This document shows positions 57,016 to 64,000 of a DNA stretch of 64,000 bases, in pieces; positions within the stretch are counted from its first letter, which is position 1, and every line of letters begins with the position of its first letter. The DNA comes from Bifidobacterium breve (lineage in GTDB: Bacteria; Actinomycetota; Thermoleophilia; Solirubrobacterales; Solirubrobacteraceae). The position numbers and the translations under genes are program-made. The notes below the pieces were generated by a model. That model had not been told where the DNA came from, ran no database searches, and saw only the letters and a list, made by a program, of their open reading frames with translations. Where the stretch lies: NCBI GenBank assembly GCA_945889475.1, contig CAMDBT010000002.1, positions 1 to 64,000 on the forward strand, read 5' to 3'.

Positions 57016-57021
57016 TAACCT
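57016..57021 (+). promoter_or_regulatory. Leaderless-type -10 box of rpsA
   Basis: TAACCT ends 9 nt before ATG 57031, without a ribosome site. It begins 6 nt after the polA stop codon. Confidence 0.5.
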
Positions 57022-57030
57022 TGCCGTTCA

Positions 57031-58434
57031 ATGACAACCACATCTACCGACCAGTCAACTGAAATAGACGTTCAATCGCAGGTGGTTCCCGGAAGCGACG
57101 GGATGCTGCTCGAGATCGACGGGGAGATCGTCCCCAACTACGCCGCGACCTTCACAACGTTCAATGAAGGTGACGTTGTCTCCGGTCGCGTAGTCCAGAT
57201 CGACAAAGACGAGGTTCTTGTCGACGTTGGCTTCAAGAGCGAGGGAGTGATTCCCTCCGGCGAGCTTTCGATTCGCAAGAACGTCGATCCCGGCGAAGAG
57301 GTCGAGCTCGGTGAAGAGGTCGACGTGCTGGTTCTAACCAAGGAGGATCAGGAAGGCCGTCTGATCGTCTCCAAGAAACGCGCTCGTTTCGAGAAGGCTT
57401 GGCGCCGGATCGAGGCCGCCGCTGAAACCGGCGAAGCTGTTGAGGGCACCGTGATTGAGGTCGTCAAGGGCGGGCTAATCGTCGACCTTGGGATCCGTGG
57501 CTTCCTGCCCGCTTCGCTGGTCGACATCCGCCGCGTCGCCGAGCTCGACGAGTTTCTGCACACCAAGATCATCTGCAAGGTGATTGAGATTAACCGCCAG
57601 CGCAACAACGTTGTCCTTTCGCGCCGCGCCGTGCTCGAAGACGCCCGCAAGGGGCAGCGACAGGAGATCCTCGATCAGCTGCAGCCGGGGCTTGTCGTTG
57701 AAGGCCAGATTTCGAACATTGTTGACTTCGGCGCTTTCGTTGATCTAAACGGCATCGACGGCTTGATCCACATCTCGGAGATTTCGTGGTCGCACGTCAA
57801 CCACCCGAACGAGGTGCTTGAGATCGGTCAGACGGTTCAGGTCAAGGTGCTCGAGATCGACCGCGACCGCCAGCGCATCTCACTCGGCCTCAAGCAGACG
57901 CAGGACGATCCTTGGCAGCGCGTCGTCGACACCTACAACATCGGCGACGACCTTGAAGGAACGGTCACGAAGGTCGTCACCTTCGGCGCCTTCGTTGAGA
58001 TTCTCGACGGCGTTGAGGGGCTTGTCCACATCTCGGAGCTGGCCGCCCACCACGTTGAGAACCCGCGCGAGGTGGTTCAGCCCGGTGACGAGATCAAGGT
58101 CAAGGTGCTCGAGGTCGACGATGAACGCCGCCGGCTTTCGCTCTCTGTCAAGCGCGTTGAGGGTCAGATTCTTTCCGCCCACACCGGCAACCTCGAGTTC
58201 CCCGAGGAGGACGCCGCGATCGAAGCACCGGCCGACCTTGTTGCTCCGCTCGTCGTCGACGAGCTGTTGGCCGCCGACGGTTCGAGTGAAGCTGCTGGAG
58301 AAGTCGAAGTGGCTGCCGAGGCCGAAGTTGTAGCCGAGGCCAACGAGATCGAGGCCGAAGCAGCCGCCGAAGGCGAAGCCGAGGCCGAAGGCGAAGGCGA
58401 CGCTGACGCCTCGCCTGCGGATCCGCAGGACTGA
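57031..58434 (+). CDS. rpsA: 30S ribosomal protein S1
   Basis: mRNA-binding ribosomal protein. The 467-aa protein has four S1 repeats, beginning at about residues 48 (GDVVSGRVVQIDKDEVLVDVG), 134 (GEAVEGTVIEVVKGGLIVDLG), 219 (GLVVEGQISNIVDFGAFVDLN) and 306 (GDDLEGTVTKVVTFGAFVEIL), as in other actinobacteria. The last 80 residues form an acidic Ala/Glu-rich tail. If its mRNA is leaderless as the promoter suggests, it would not need S1 binding to a leader. Confidence 0.95.
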   Translation: MTTTSTDQSTEIDVQSQVVPGSDGMLLEIDGEIVPNYAATFTTFNEGDVVSGRVVQIDKDEVLVDVGFKSEGVIPSGELSIRKNVDPGEEVELGEEVDVLVLTKEDQEGRLIVSKKRARFEKAWRRIEAAAETGEAVEGTVIEVVKGGLIVDLGIRGFLPASLVDIRRVAELDEFLHTKIICKVIEINRQRNNVVLSRRAVLEDARKGQRQEILDQLQPGLVVEGQISNIVDFGAFVDLNGIDGLIHISEISWSHVNHPNEVLEIGQTVQVKVLEIDRDRQRISLGLKQTQDDPWQRVVDTYNIGDDLEGTVTKVVTFGAFVEILDGVEGLVHISELAAHHVENPREVVQPGDEIKVKVLEVDDERRRLSLSVKRVEGQILSAHTGNLEFPEEDAAIEAPADLVAPLVVDELLAADGSSEAAGEVEVAAEAEVVAEANEIEAEAAAEGEAEAEGEGDADASPADPQD

Positions 58435-58450
58435 CAGCGGCGGCACTGCG

Positions 58451-59053
58451 CTGACCGATTCAGCCCCCGTCCCGTTCGTTGGCCTCACCGGGGGGATGGG
58501 GTCAGGTAAGAGCACTGCGCTTGCGGCGTTCGAACGGCTCGGAGCTCTCACACTCTCAACCGACGCCGTCGTTCACTCGCTTTACGGTCAGCAGCGCGTC
58601 GTTGATCAAGTGGTCGCCCGCTGGGGCCCGGAGGTAGCGCCCGGCGGCGCCGTTGACCGCGCTGCGCTGGCGCGAGTGGCGTTCGCCGATGACGATCAGC
58701 GCGCTTGGCTCGAAGCGCTGATCTGGCCACTGGTCGCTGTGCAGATCGCCGCCTTTCGTGACGGCTCCCTGATGCATGACCCTCGCCCCCGAGCGGCTGT
58801 TGTTGAGACGCCGCTGCTGTTCGAAGCGGGAATGGAGCAGCTGTTCGACGCCACTGTTGCCGTGATCGCGAGTGAAGAGTTGCGCCGCGAACGCGCCGCC
58901 CAACGCGCCCACGAGGCAGCCGACGAGCGAACTGCGCGCCAAATGAGCCAGCAGGAGAAGGCCGAGCGCGCCACCTACGTCGTGGTCAACGACGGCACCC
59001 CGGCGCAGCTCGAGAGTGAACTGGCGTCGATCCTCGAGCGGCTCGCGCGGTGA
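58451..59053 (+). CDS. coaE: Dephospho-CoA kinase (probable CTG start)
   Basis: Last step of CoA synthesis. The P-loop reads VGLTGGMGSGKST, followed by LTAFxRLGA-type LAAFERLGALTLSTDAVVH and VVETPLLFEAG. The only ATG near the start (58496) lies inside the P-loop and would remove its first residues. No ATG, GTG or TTG occurs in frame between the rpsA stop and this point; CTG 58451 is the sole common alternative and gives 200 aa. A sequencing error or a start inside rpsA are other options. The stop overlaps the next gene by GTGA. Confidence 0.85.
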   Translation: MTDSAPVPFVGLTGGMGSGKSTALAAFERLGALTLSTDAVVHSLYGQQRVVDQVVARWGPEVAPGGAVDRAALARVAFADDDQRAWLEALIWPLVAVQIAAFRDGSLMHDPRPRAAVVETPLLFEAGMEQLFDATVAVIASEELRRERAAQRAHEAADERTARQMSQQEKAERATYVVVNDGTPAQLESELASILERLAR

Positions 59054-59646
59054 ATCTGCGCGCGAGGCGTCGTCGTCGGCTCTGGCCGATCGTCGCGATC
59101 TTCGCCGCTTTCCTGGTGCTCGTCGCGGTCACCCAAATCGAGGTTTTCAAGGGTGTCGACCAGGCGGTGACGGAGATCACGTACCCGCTCCGTCACGACG
59201 ACATCATTCGCCAGCAGGCTCACGAGAAGCGGCTCGACCCAGCCCTAATCGCGGCCGTGATCTACGTCGAATCCGACTTCGTCTCCGGCAGGACATCCAC
59301 GGCTGGGGCGGAGGGACTGATGCAGATCACGCCAGAGACCGCGCGCGATATCGCGCGGCGCTCGGGCGGGACCTCCTTTGTGCTCGAGGATCTCGCGACG
59401 CCGCAGATCAACATCTCCTACGGCTCCTACCTTCTGCGCGAGCTGCTCGATCGCTACGACGGCGACGTCGCCGCGGCGCTCGCCGGCTATAACGCCGGGC
59501 CGGGCAACGCTGACCGCTGGGGCGGTTCCAAGCTGAAAGCCGATCAGATCCCGTTCCCGGAGACCCGCGCCTACGTTGAGCAGGTGCTCGAGGCGCAGCT
59601 TCAGTACCGCGAGCGCTACGACAACGAGCTCGGACCGGCCCCTTGA
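59050..59646 (+). CDS. Soluble lytic transglycosylase-like protein (SLT domain)
   Basis: Peptidoglycan-cleaving enzyme of 198 aa, anchored by one N-terminal transmembrane segment (about residues 11-30) after a very basic RARRRRR start. The SLT domain shows AAVIYVESDF with catalytic Glu74, STAGAEGLMQITPETA, and ALAGYNAGPGNADRWGG. This Gly-Leu-Met-Gln and AYNAGPG pattern is typical of family 1 transglycosylases. It begins at GTG overlapping coaE, so both should be made together. Confidence 0.92.
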   Translation: MNLRARRRRRLWPIVAIFAAFLVLVAVTQIEVFKGVDQAVTEITYPLRHDDIIRQQAHEKRLDPALIAAVIYVESDFVSGRTSTAGAEGLMQITPETARDIARRSGGTSFVLEDLATPQINISYGSYLLRELLDRYDGDVAAALAGYNAGPGNADRWGGSKLKADQIPFPETRAYVEQVLEAQLQYRERYDNELGPAP

Positions 59647-59654
59647 GCTGAAGA

Positions 59655-59660
59655 TACCCT
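59655..59660 (+). promoter_or_regulatory. Leaderless-type -10 box of uvrB
   Basis: TACCCT ends 7 nt before ATG 59668. No LexA-type operator is seen nearby. Confidence 0.5.
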
Positions 59661-59667
59661 TGAGCCG

Positions 59668-61698
59668 ATGCCTCCGTTCCGCCTTGACAGCGCGTTCACG
59701 CCAGCCGCCGACCAGCCAGCGGCGATCGACCTGATCGCGGCTGCGATTGACGCCGGCGAGCGCAACACGACGCTGCTTGGCGCAACAGGGACCGGCAAGA
59801 CGATGACGATGGCCGGTGTGATCGAGCGGGTACAACGGCCAACGTTGGTGATGGCGCACAACAAAACCCTGGCGGCACAGCTCTGCAACGAGTTCCGCAC
59901 CTTCTTCCCTGACAACGCGGTCGAGTACTTCGTCAGCTACTACGACTACTACCAGCCTGAAGCTTACGTTCCGTCGAAGGATCTGTTCATCGAGAAGGAC
60001 TCGGCGATCAATCAGGAGGTCGACCGCCTCCGCCACGCGGCAACCGCCGCGCTTTTTGCTCGTCGCGATGTGCTGATCGTTGCCAGCGTTTCGGCGATCT
60101 ACGGGATGGGTTCGCCCGAAACCTACGACAAAAACGTCCAGATTCTGCGCCAGGGCGAAAGCGTTGATCGCGACGCGCTGCTGCGAAAGCTGGTGGCGAT
60201 TCAGTACACGCGCAATGATGTTGCGTTGACGCGCGGCACATTCCGTGTCCGCGGCGAGGCGCTCGAGGTGTTTCCGGCCTACGCCGAGAGCGCCTACCGC
60301 GTGACGCTCTTCGGCGACGAGGTCGAGCGACTGGCGCAGTTCGATCCGTTGACAGGGGAACTTCTCGACGATCGACTCGAGCACATTGCCGTTTGGCCGG
60401 CGACCCATTACAACGTCGAGGAGGGAAGCATCGATGCGGCGGCCGAGGAGATCGCTCGCGAGCTCGAGCAGCGTTGCGCCCAGCTCGAGGCAGAAGGAAA
60501 ACAGCTTGAACCGCTGCGGCTGCGTCAGCGCACTCAGTACGACATCGAAATGATGCGCGAGGCTGGCTTCTGCAGCGGGATCGAGAACTATTCGCGGATT
60601 CTCGACGGCCGCGCACCAGGTGAGCGGCCGTACTGCCTGATTGATTATTTCCCTGACGACTTCATCTGTTTCATCGATGAGTCGCATCAGGCCGTGCCGC
60701 AGATCGGCGCGATGTACAAAGGCGATCGCAGCCGCAAACAGACGCTGGTTGATTACGGATTTCGGCTGCCGAGCGCGATGGACAACCGGCCGCAAACGTT
60801 TGAAGAGTTCCTGACGATAACGCCGCAGATCGTCTTCGTCAGCGCAACGCCAGGCGTTTACGAGCGCGACCATTCGGGTCTGATCGCTGAGCAGATCGTG
60901 CGCCCAACCGGGATCGTCGATCCGGCCGTAGAGGTGCGCGAAACACTCAACCAGATCGACAACCTGCTCGGCGAGATCAAGGCCCGCGTCGCGCTCGGCG
61001 AGCGCACACTCGTCACGACCTTGACGAAGAAGATGAGCGAGGATCTGACCGACTATCTGGTCGAGATGGGGGTTCGCGTCCGCTACCTGCACAGCGACGT
61101 CGACACACTCGAGCGGATCCAGATCATCCGCGATCTGCGGCTAGGCGAATTCGATGTGCTGGTCGGCGTCAACCTGCTGCGCGAAGGACTCGACATCCCC
61201 GAGGTTTCGCTGGTTGCGATTCTCGATGCCGACAAGGAGGGCTTCCTGCGCGGTGAGACGTCGCTGATCCAAACGATCGGCCGTGCCGCTCGTCACGTTG
61301 ACGGCGTCGTGCTGATGTACGGTGACCGGCTCACCGACTCAATGAAGACGGCGATCGCGGAGACAAGCCGCCGACGCGAAATTCAGCTCGCCCACAACGA
61401 GCGCCACGGGATCACCGCCGAGTCGATCAGCAAAGGCGTCAGCGACATCGCCGAGTTTCTCCAGGCCGAGAGCAAGACACCGAAGAAGGGCCGCCGTGGC
61501 GCGCGGCCTGACGTGACCCAGCACGCGCCGGACGAGCTTGAGAAGGCGATCGTCACACTCGAAGAGGAGATGCTCACCGCCGCTGAGGAGCTCCGCTTCG
61601 AACACGCCGCCCGCCTGCGCGACGAACTGCGTGACCTTCGGCGCCAGATGGACGGCCTTGCAGCGGCGGGATTACGGCCCGAACCGGCTACCGAATGA
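59668..61698 (+). CDS. uvrB: Excinuclease ABC subunit B
   Basis: Damage-verification helicase of nucleotide excision repair. In 676 aa: Walker [12 protein letters not shown] (about residues 37-47), the beta-hairpin region with [25 protein letters not shown]-like FIDESHQA, helicase motifs V and VI ([26 protein letters not shown]) and a C-terminal UVR domain that binds UvrC ([27 protein letters not shown]). uvrA lies 1.6 kb downstream with two unrelated genes between. Confidence 0.97.
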   Translation: MPPFRLDSAFTPAADQPAAIDLIAAAIDAGERNTTLLGATGTGKTMTMAGVIERVQRPTLVMAHNKTLAAQLCNEFRTFFPDNAVEYFVSYYDYYQPEAYVPSKDLFIEKDSAINQEVDRLRHAATAALFARRDVLIVASVSAIYGMGSPETYDKNVQILRQGESVDRDALLRKLVAIQYTRNDVALTRGTFRVRGEALEVFPAYAESAYRVTLFGDEVERLAQFDPLTGELLDDRLEHIAVWPATHYNVEEGSIDAAAEEIARELEQRCAQLEAEGKQLEPLRLRQRTQYDIEMMREAGFCSGIENYSRILDGRAPGERPYCLIDYFPDDFICFIDESHQAVPQIGAMYKGDRSRKQTLVDYGFRLPSAMDNRPQTFEEFLTITPQIVFVSATPGVYERDHSGLIAEQIVRPTGIVDPAVEVRETLNQIDNLLGEIKARVALGERTLVTTLTKKMSEDLTDYLVEMGVRVRYLHSDVDTLERIQIIRDLRLGEFDVLVGVNLLREGLDIPEVSLVAILDADKEGFLRGETSLIQTIGRAARHVDGVVLMYGDRLTDSMKTAIAETSRRREIQLAHNERHGITAESISKGVSDIAEFLQAESKTPKKGRRGARPDVTQHAPDELEKAIVTLEEEMLTAAEELRFEHAARLRDELRDLRRQMDGLAAAGLRPEPATE

Positions 61699-61710
61699 GG
61701 CCTGGCGGGC

Positions 61711-61716
61711 TAGGCT
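61711..61716 (+). promoter_or_regulatory. Leaderless-type -10 box of the 126-aa gene
   Basis: TAGGCT ends 6 nt before ATG 61723, so the transcript could begin at the start codon itself. Confidence 0.5.
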
Positions 61717-61722
61717 TGCGCG

Positions 61723-62103
61723 ATGAGCAGTTCGCCTTCAGTAGATCCGAACGACAGCCGTAGCGAAGCGTTGGCGCGGATCGAGACCGCCGAGCGCGCC
61801 TTGGAAGAGCTGGCGTCGACGGTTCGCGCCAAAACCGTTGAGCTTCAGGAGCAGCTCGGTCAGGTGCGTCTCAGCGTGATTGAGCTACACAGTCACGCTG
61901 TTTCGCGGCCAACGCCCCTTCACGAGCCGCCGGTCGGAGGCGACGCCCCTGAAGGCGCCGCCGAAGGTGCTCGGCTCGTGGCGCTAGATCTAATCGGCCG
62001 CGGGCTACCGCTCGACGAAGCGAAAGAGCGTCTACACGAGGCATTCCCGGGGGTTGACGCCGACGCGGTGCTGCGCGCGGTAGGCGCAACTCCAAGCCCT
62101 TGA
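61723..62103 (+). CDS. Coiled-coil protein of unknown function
   Basis: A 126-aa soluble protein. Residues about 12-58 form a likely coiled coil (ALARIETAERALEELASTVRAKTVELQEQLGQVRLSVIEL). A Pro/Gly-rich linker follows (VSRPTPLHEPPVGGDAPEGAAEG), then a short helical module with GRGLPLDEAKERLHEAFPGVDADAVLRAV. That tail looks like a small helix-turn or UBA-like fold. I do not recognise a family. Its place between uvrB and uvrA does not prove a repair role, since it has its own promoter box. Confidence 0.7.
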   Translation: MSSSPSVDPNDSRSEALARIETAERALEELASTVRAKTVELQEQLGQVRLSVIELHSHAVSRPTPLHEPPVGGDAPEGAAEGARLVALDLIGRGLPLDEAKERLHEAFPGVDADAVLRAVGATPSP

Positions 62104-62119
62104 TTGCGTTGTAGCTGCT

Positions 62120-63250
62120 GTGGGTCGCTTCACAACACTGCTTGTCGTCGCCGCCGCGGCAGTTCTCGCGGCCGCGCCGGCGCAGGCCGCTTCGCTCTCG
62201 CCGTCGTTCTTTGGCGTGATGGCGAACGGCCCGCTCGACGCGCCGGGGGTCGACCTCGTCAAGGAAGGCGCCGCGATGAAAGCCGCCGGCGTCGGCTCGA
62301 TTCGGCTGCCGGTGCAGTGGCCCCTGCTGCAGCCGTACGCAAGCTTCGACCAAGCGCCGCCAGATGCTCGCGCCAATTACACCGATGTTGGTGGAATCCC
62401 GACCGACTTCTCAAAGACCGACGCGCAGATCGCCGCCGCCGCTCGCAACAAGATTGAGGTGACGGCCTTGGTGCTGCGCGCGCCGGCGTGGGCGGCGCTC
62501 GATCCAGCCGGTCTCTTTTCGCCGCCGCGCAACCCTGCCACATACGGGCGCTTCCTGACGACGCTGATCCGACGTTATGGGCCGAAGGGGAGCTTCTGGG
62601 CCGCCAATCGGTCGCTGCCGAAGAGGCCGCTCCGCGCCTTCCAGATCTGGAATGAGCCAAGCCTTTCGCGTTACTTCGCGGTCAAGTCTTGGGCGCCCGC
62701 CTACGCCAAGCTGCTGCGCGCCTCGTACAAGGCTGTGAAGGCCGCCGACTCCGGCGCGACTGTTGTAACGGCCGGTCTTCCCAACTTCTCCTGGCGTGAT
62801 TATTCGACCCTGTTCAAAGCCGGGATGCGTTCCAGCGGCTACTTCGACGCCGTCGCCGTCCACCCGTTCACCGGAACCGCCAATGGAAGCGTCAAGATCC
62901 TCAGCTTCGTCCGCGCGGTGCTCGACGCAAACGGCGCGCGCAAGGCGCCGCTCTGGGTTACCGAGATCGCCTGGCCATCTGGCCGCGGGAAAGCCGACGC
63001 CAATCAGAGCTGGCTCACGACTGAGGCCGGTCAAGCAACGAAGGTTGATCAGGTTTACCGGGCCTACGCGAAGAGCGCCAAACGGCTGAAGCTCAGGCGC
63101 GCCTACTGGTACAACTGGGTCAGTAGCGACAGTGGCAACCAGGACGCTTTCGAATATGCCGGACTGCGGCGCGTCGCTGCCGACGGCAGCTTTGTTGACA
63201 AGCCTGCGCTAGCGGCCTATCGCAAAGTCGCGCGCGCACTCACGCGCTGA
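62120..63250 (+). CDS. Secreted glycoside hydrolase, GH-A clan-like
   Basis: A 376-aa exported protein with a Sec signal peptide (cleavage likely after AQA at about residue 23). The body is a TIM-barrel glycosidase: [31 protein letters not shown] with proposed acid/base Glu179, [12 protein letters not shown], and [11 protein letters not shown] with proposed nucleophile Glu282. The two Glu after strands 4 and 7 mark clan GH-A (GH5/GH39-like). The substrate is unknown. A basic, Ser/Lys-rich sequence is frequent. The start is GTG 62120, 16 bp after the previous gene. Confidence 0.82.
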   Translation: MGRFTTLLVVAAAAVLAAAPAQAASLSPSFFGVMANGPLDAPGVDLVKEGAAMKAAGVGSIRLPVQWPLLQPYASFDQAPPDARANYTDVGGIPTDFSKTDAQIAAAARNKIEVTALVLRAPAWAALDPAGLFSPPRNPATYGRFLTTLIRRYGPKGSFWAANRSLPKRPLRAFQIWNEPSLSRYFAVKSWAPAYAKLLRASYKAVKAADSGATVVTAGLPNFSWRDYSTLFKAGMRSSGYFDAVAVHPFTGTANGSVKILSFVRAVLDANGARKAPLWVTEIAWPSGRGKADANQSWLTTEAGQATKVDQVYRAYAKSAKRLKLRRAYWYNWVSSDSGNQDAFEYAGLRRVAADGSFVDKPALAAYRKVARALTR

Positions 63251-63293
63251 GCGGACCGACGCGCCACGCGACACCGCGGCGGCTGGCGGCCAA

Positions 63294-63299
63294 TAGACT
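63294..63299 (+). promoter_or_regulatory. Leaderless-type -10 box of uvrA
   Basis: TAGACT ends 7 nt before ATG 63307, the same hexamer found before valS, holA and the cytochrome c gene. Confidence 0.6.
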
Positions 63300-63306
63300 C
63301 GCGGTG

Positions 63307-64000
63307 ATGGCTTCGACCAATTCAATCGTCGTTTCCGGCGCCCGCGAGCACAATCTGAAAGAGATCTCGCTGGAGCTGCCACGAGACTCGTTGATCGTCA
63401 TCACAGGGCTGTCCGGATCGGGGAAATCTTCGCTCGCCTTCGACACGATCTACGCCGAAGGGCAGCGCCGATACGTCGAGTCGCTCAGCGCTTACGCGCG
63501 CCAGTTCCTCGGTCAGATGGACAAGCCAGACGTTGATTCGATTGAAGGGCTTTCGCCAGCGATCTCGATCGACCAGAAGACGACCTCGCGCAACCCGCGC
63601 TCAACGGTCGGCACGGTCACCGAGGTCTACGACTACCTGCGCCTGCTGTGGGCGCGAGTGGGCCATCCCCATTGCTACAAGTGCGGCGCCCCGATCGCCG
63701 GTCAATCGGCCGACCAGATCATCGACCAGGTGACCGAGCTGGCGGCGGGGACGCGGCTGATTGTGATGGCGCCGCTGATCCGTGATCGCAAGGGCGAGTA
63801 CGGCAAGCTCTTCGAAGGGCTCCGTGCCGACGGCTACGCGCGCGTGAAGGTTGATGGCGAGCTACGGATGCTCGACGAGGAGATCGAGCTCGACCGCAAG
63901 TTCAAGCATTCGATCTCAGTCGTGATTGACCGGCTCGTGATCCGCGACGGCGTCCGCAAGCGGCTAGCCGATTCGATTGAAACTGCAATCGCGCTGGCTG
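63307..64000 (+). CDS. uvrA: Excinuclease ABC subunit A (3' truncated by window edge)
   Basis: Damage-sensing ABC ATPase of nucleotide excision repair. Only the first 231 codons are in the window; the frame is open to the last base. Seen: [88 protein letters not shown], with Walker [10 protein letters not shown] and the Q-loop region. The first zinc-finger motif begins at CYKCGAPI. Probably transcribed from its own promoter. Confidence 0.96.
   Translation, partial: MASTNSIVVSGAREHNLKEISLELPRDSLIVITGLSGSGKSSLAFDTIYAEGQRRYVESLSAYARQFLGQMDKPDVDSIEGLSPAISIDQKTTSRNPRSTVGTVTEVYDYLRLLWARVGHPHCYKCGAPIAGQSADQIIDQVTELAAGTRLIVMAPLIRDRKGEYGKLFEGLRADGYARVKVDGELRMLDEEIELDRKFKHSISVVIDRLVIRDGVRKRLADSIETAIALA

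Noticed and set aside
59647-59667. LexA/SOS box before uvrB (also checked for uvrA and polA)
   Set aside because: No GAAC-N4-GTTC type palindrome found. The polA palindrome GTCGCCAC-C-GTGGCGAC is different.
59245-61092. Open frame of 615 codons antisense to uvrB
   Set aside because: uvrB is unambiguous on the other strand; this frame has no recognisable domain and no promoter or ribosome site.

Overview
The window is a dense, high-GC stretch of bacterial chromosome. It holds 63 protein genes, two of them cut by the window edges, and one tRNA gene. No gene-free gap exceeds about 105 bp. I see no insertion sequence, prophage, CRISPR array, rRNA or foreign-looking island. Gene content and order point to an actinobacterium: ClpP/ClpX, MreBCD-PBP2-RodA, RNase E/G, L21/L27, ObgE, ProBA, NadD-RsfS, then LepA-HrcA-DnaJ-PrmA-PhoH-YbeY-Era. 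Four-domain S1, an Rv1284-type carbonic anhydrase and PolA with Tyr in motif B agree with this. A deep lineage such as Thermoleophilia/Solirubrobacterales is my best guess; this is inference, not shown by the sequence.

Layout. 1-7.9 kb: clpP (3' part), clpX, valS, folC, a zinc-ribbon membrane protein, ndk, maf. 8-16.3 kb: cell-shape operon mreB-mreC-mreD-mrdA-rodA running into rng, rplU, rpmA. 16.3-23 kb: an SDR on the minus strand, obgE, proB-proA-nadD-rsfS-apt, a beta-carbonic anhydrase and tRNA-Ala(GGC). 23-29.5 kb: leuS, DNA-uptake genes comEA-comEC, holA. 29.5-39.6 kb: rpsT (minus), murJ, lepA, hrcA-dnaJ-prmA, a cytochrome c lipoprotein, yqeY-phoH-ybeY-era. 39.6-50.6 kb: an ArsA-like ATPase (minus) divergent from a run of overlapping genes, phytoene/squalene synthase - FAD reductase - trpE-G-D-C - htrA - trpF-B-A. 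50.6-54.3 kb: a substrate-binding lipoprotein, then an epimerase and an ACT-malic enzyme on the minus strand. 54.4-64 kb: polA, rpsA, coaE, a lytic transglycosylase, uvrB, an unknown coiled-coil protein, a secreted glycosidase, uvrA (5' part).

Two rules explain most of the expression layout. Inside operons, genes overlap by 1-4 nt (ATGA, GTGA, TTGA). Where a new transcription unit begins, a TANNNT -10-like box usually lies only 6-12 nt before the start codon, with no Shine-Dalgarno sequence. I count 21 such starts, often GTG. This predicts widespread leaderless transcription and corrects several starts (valS, hrcA, comEA, holA, cytochrome c, phytoene synthase). Hairpins without a U-tract sit at several convergent gene ends.

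I did not find a clearly new defence or metabolic system. The best leads are regulatory: the leaderless promoter set, one -10 element shared by divergent genes at 40.57 kb, a 17-bp palindrome between polA and malic enzyme, the joining of isoprenoid genes and htrA to the trp operon, and a tandem triplication at the end of the malic enzyme gene.
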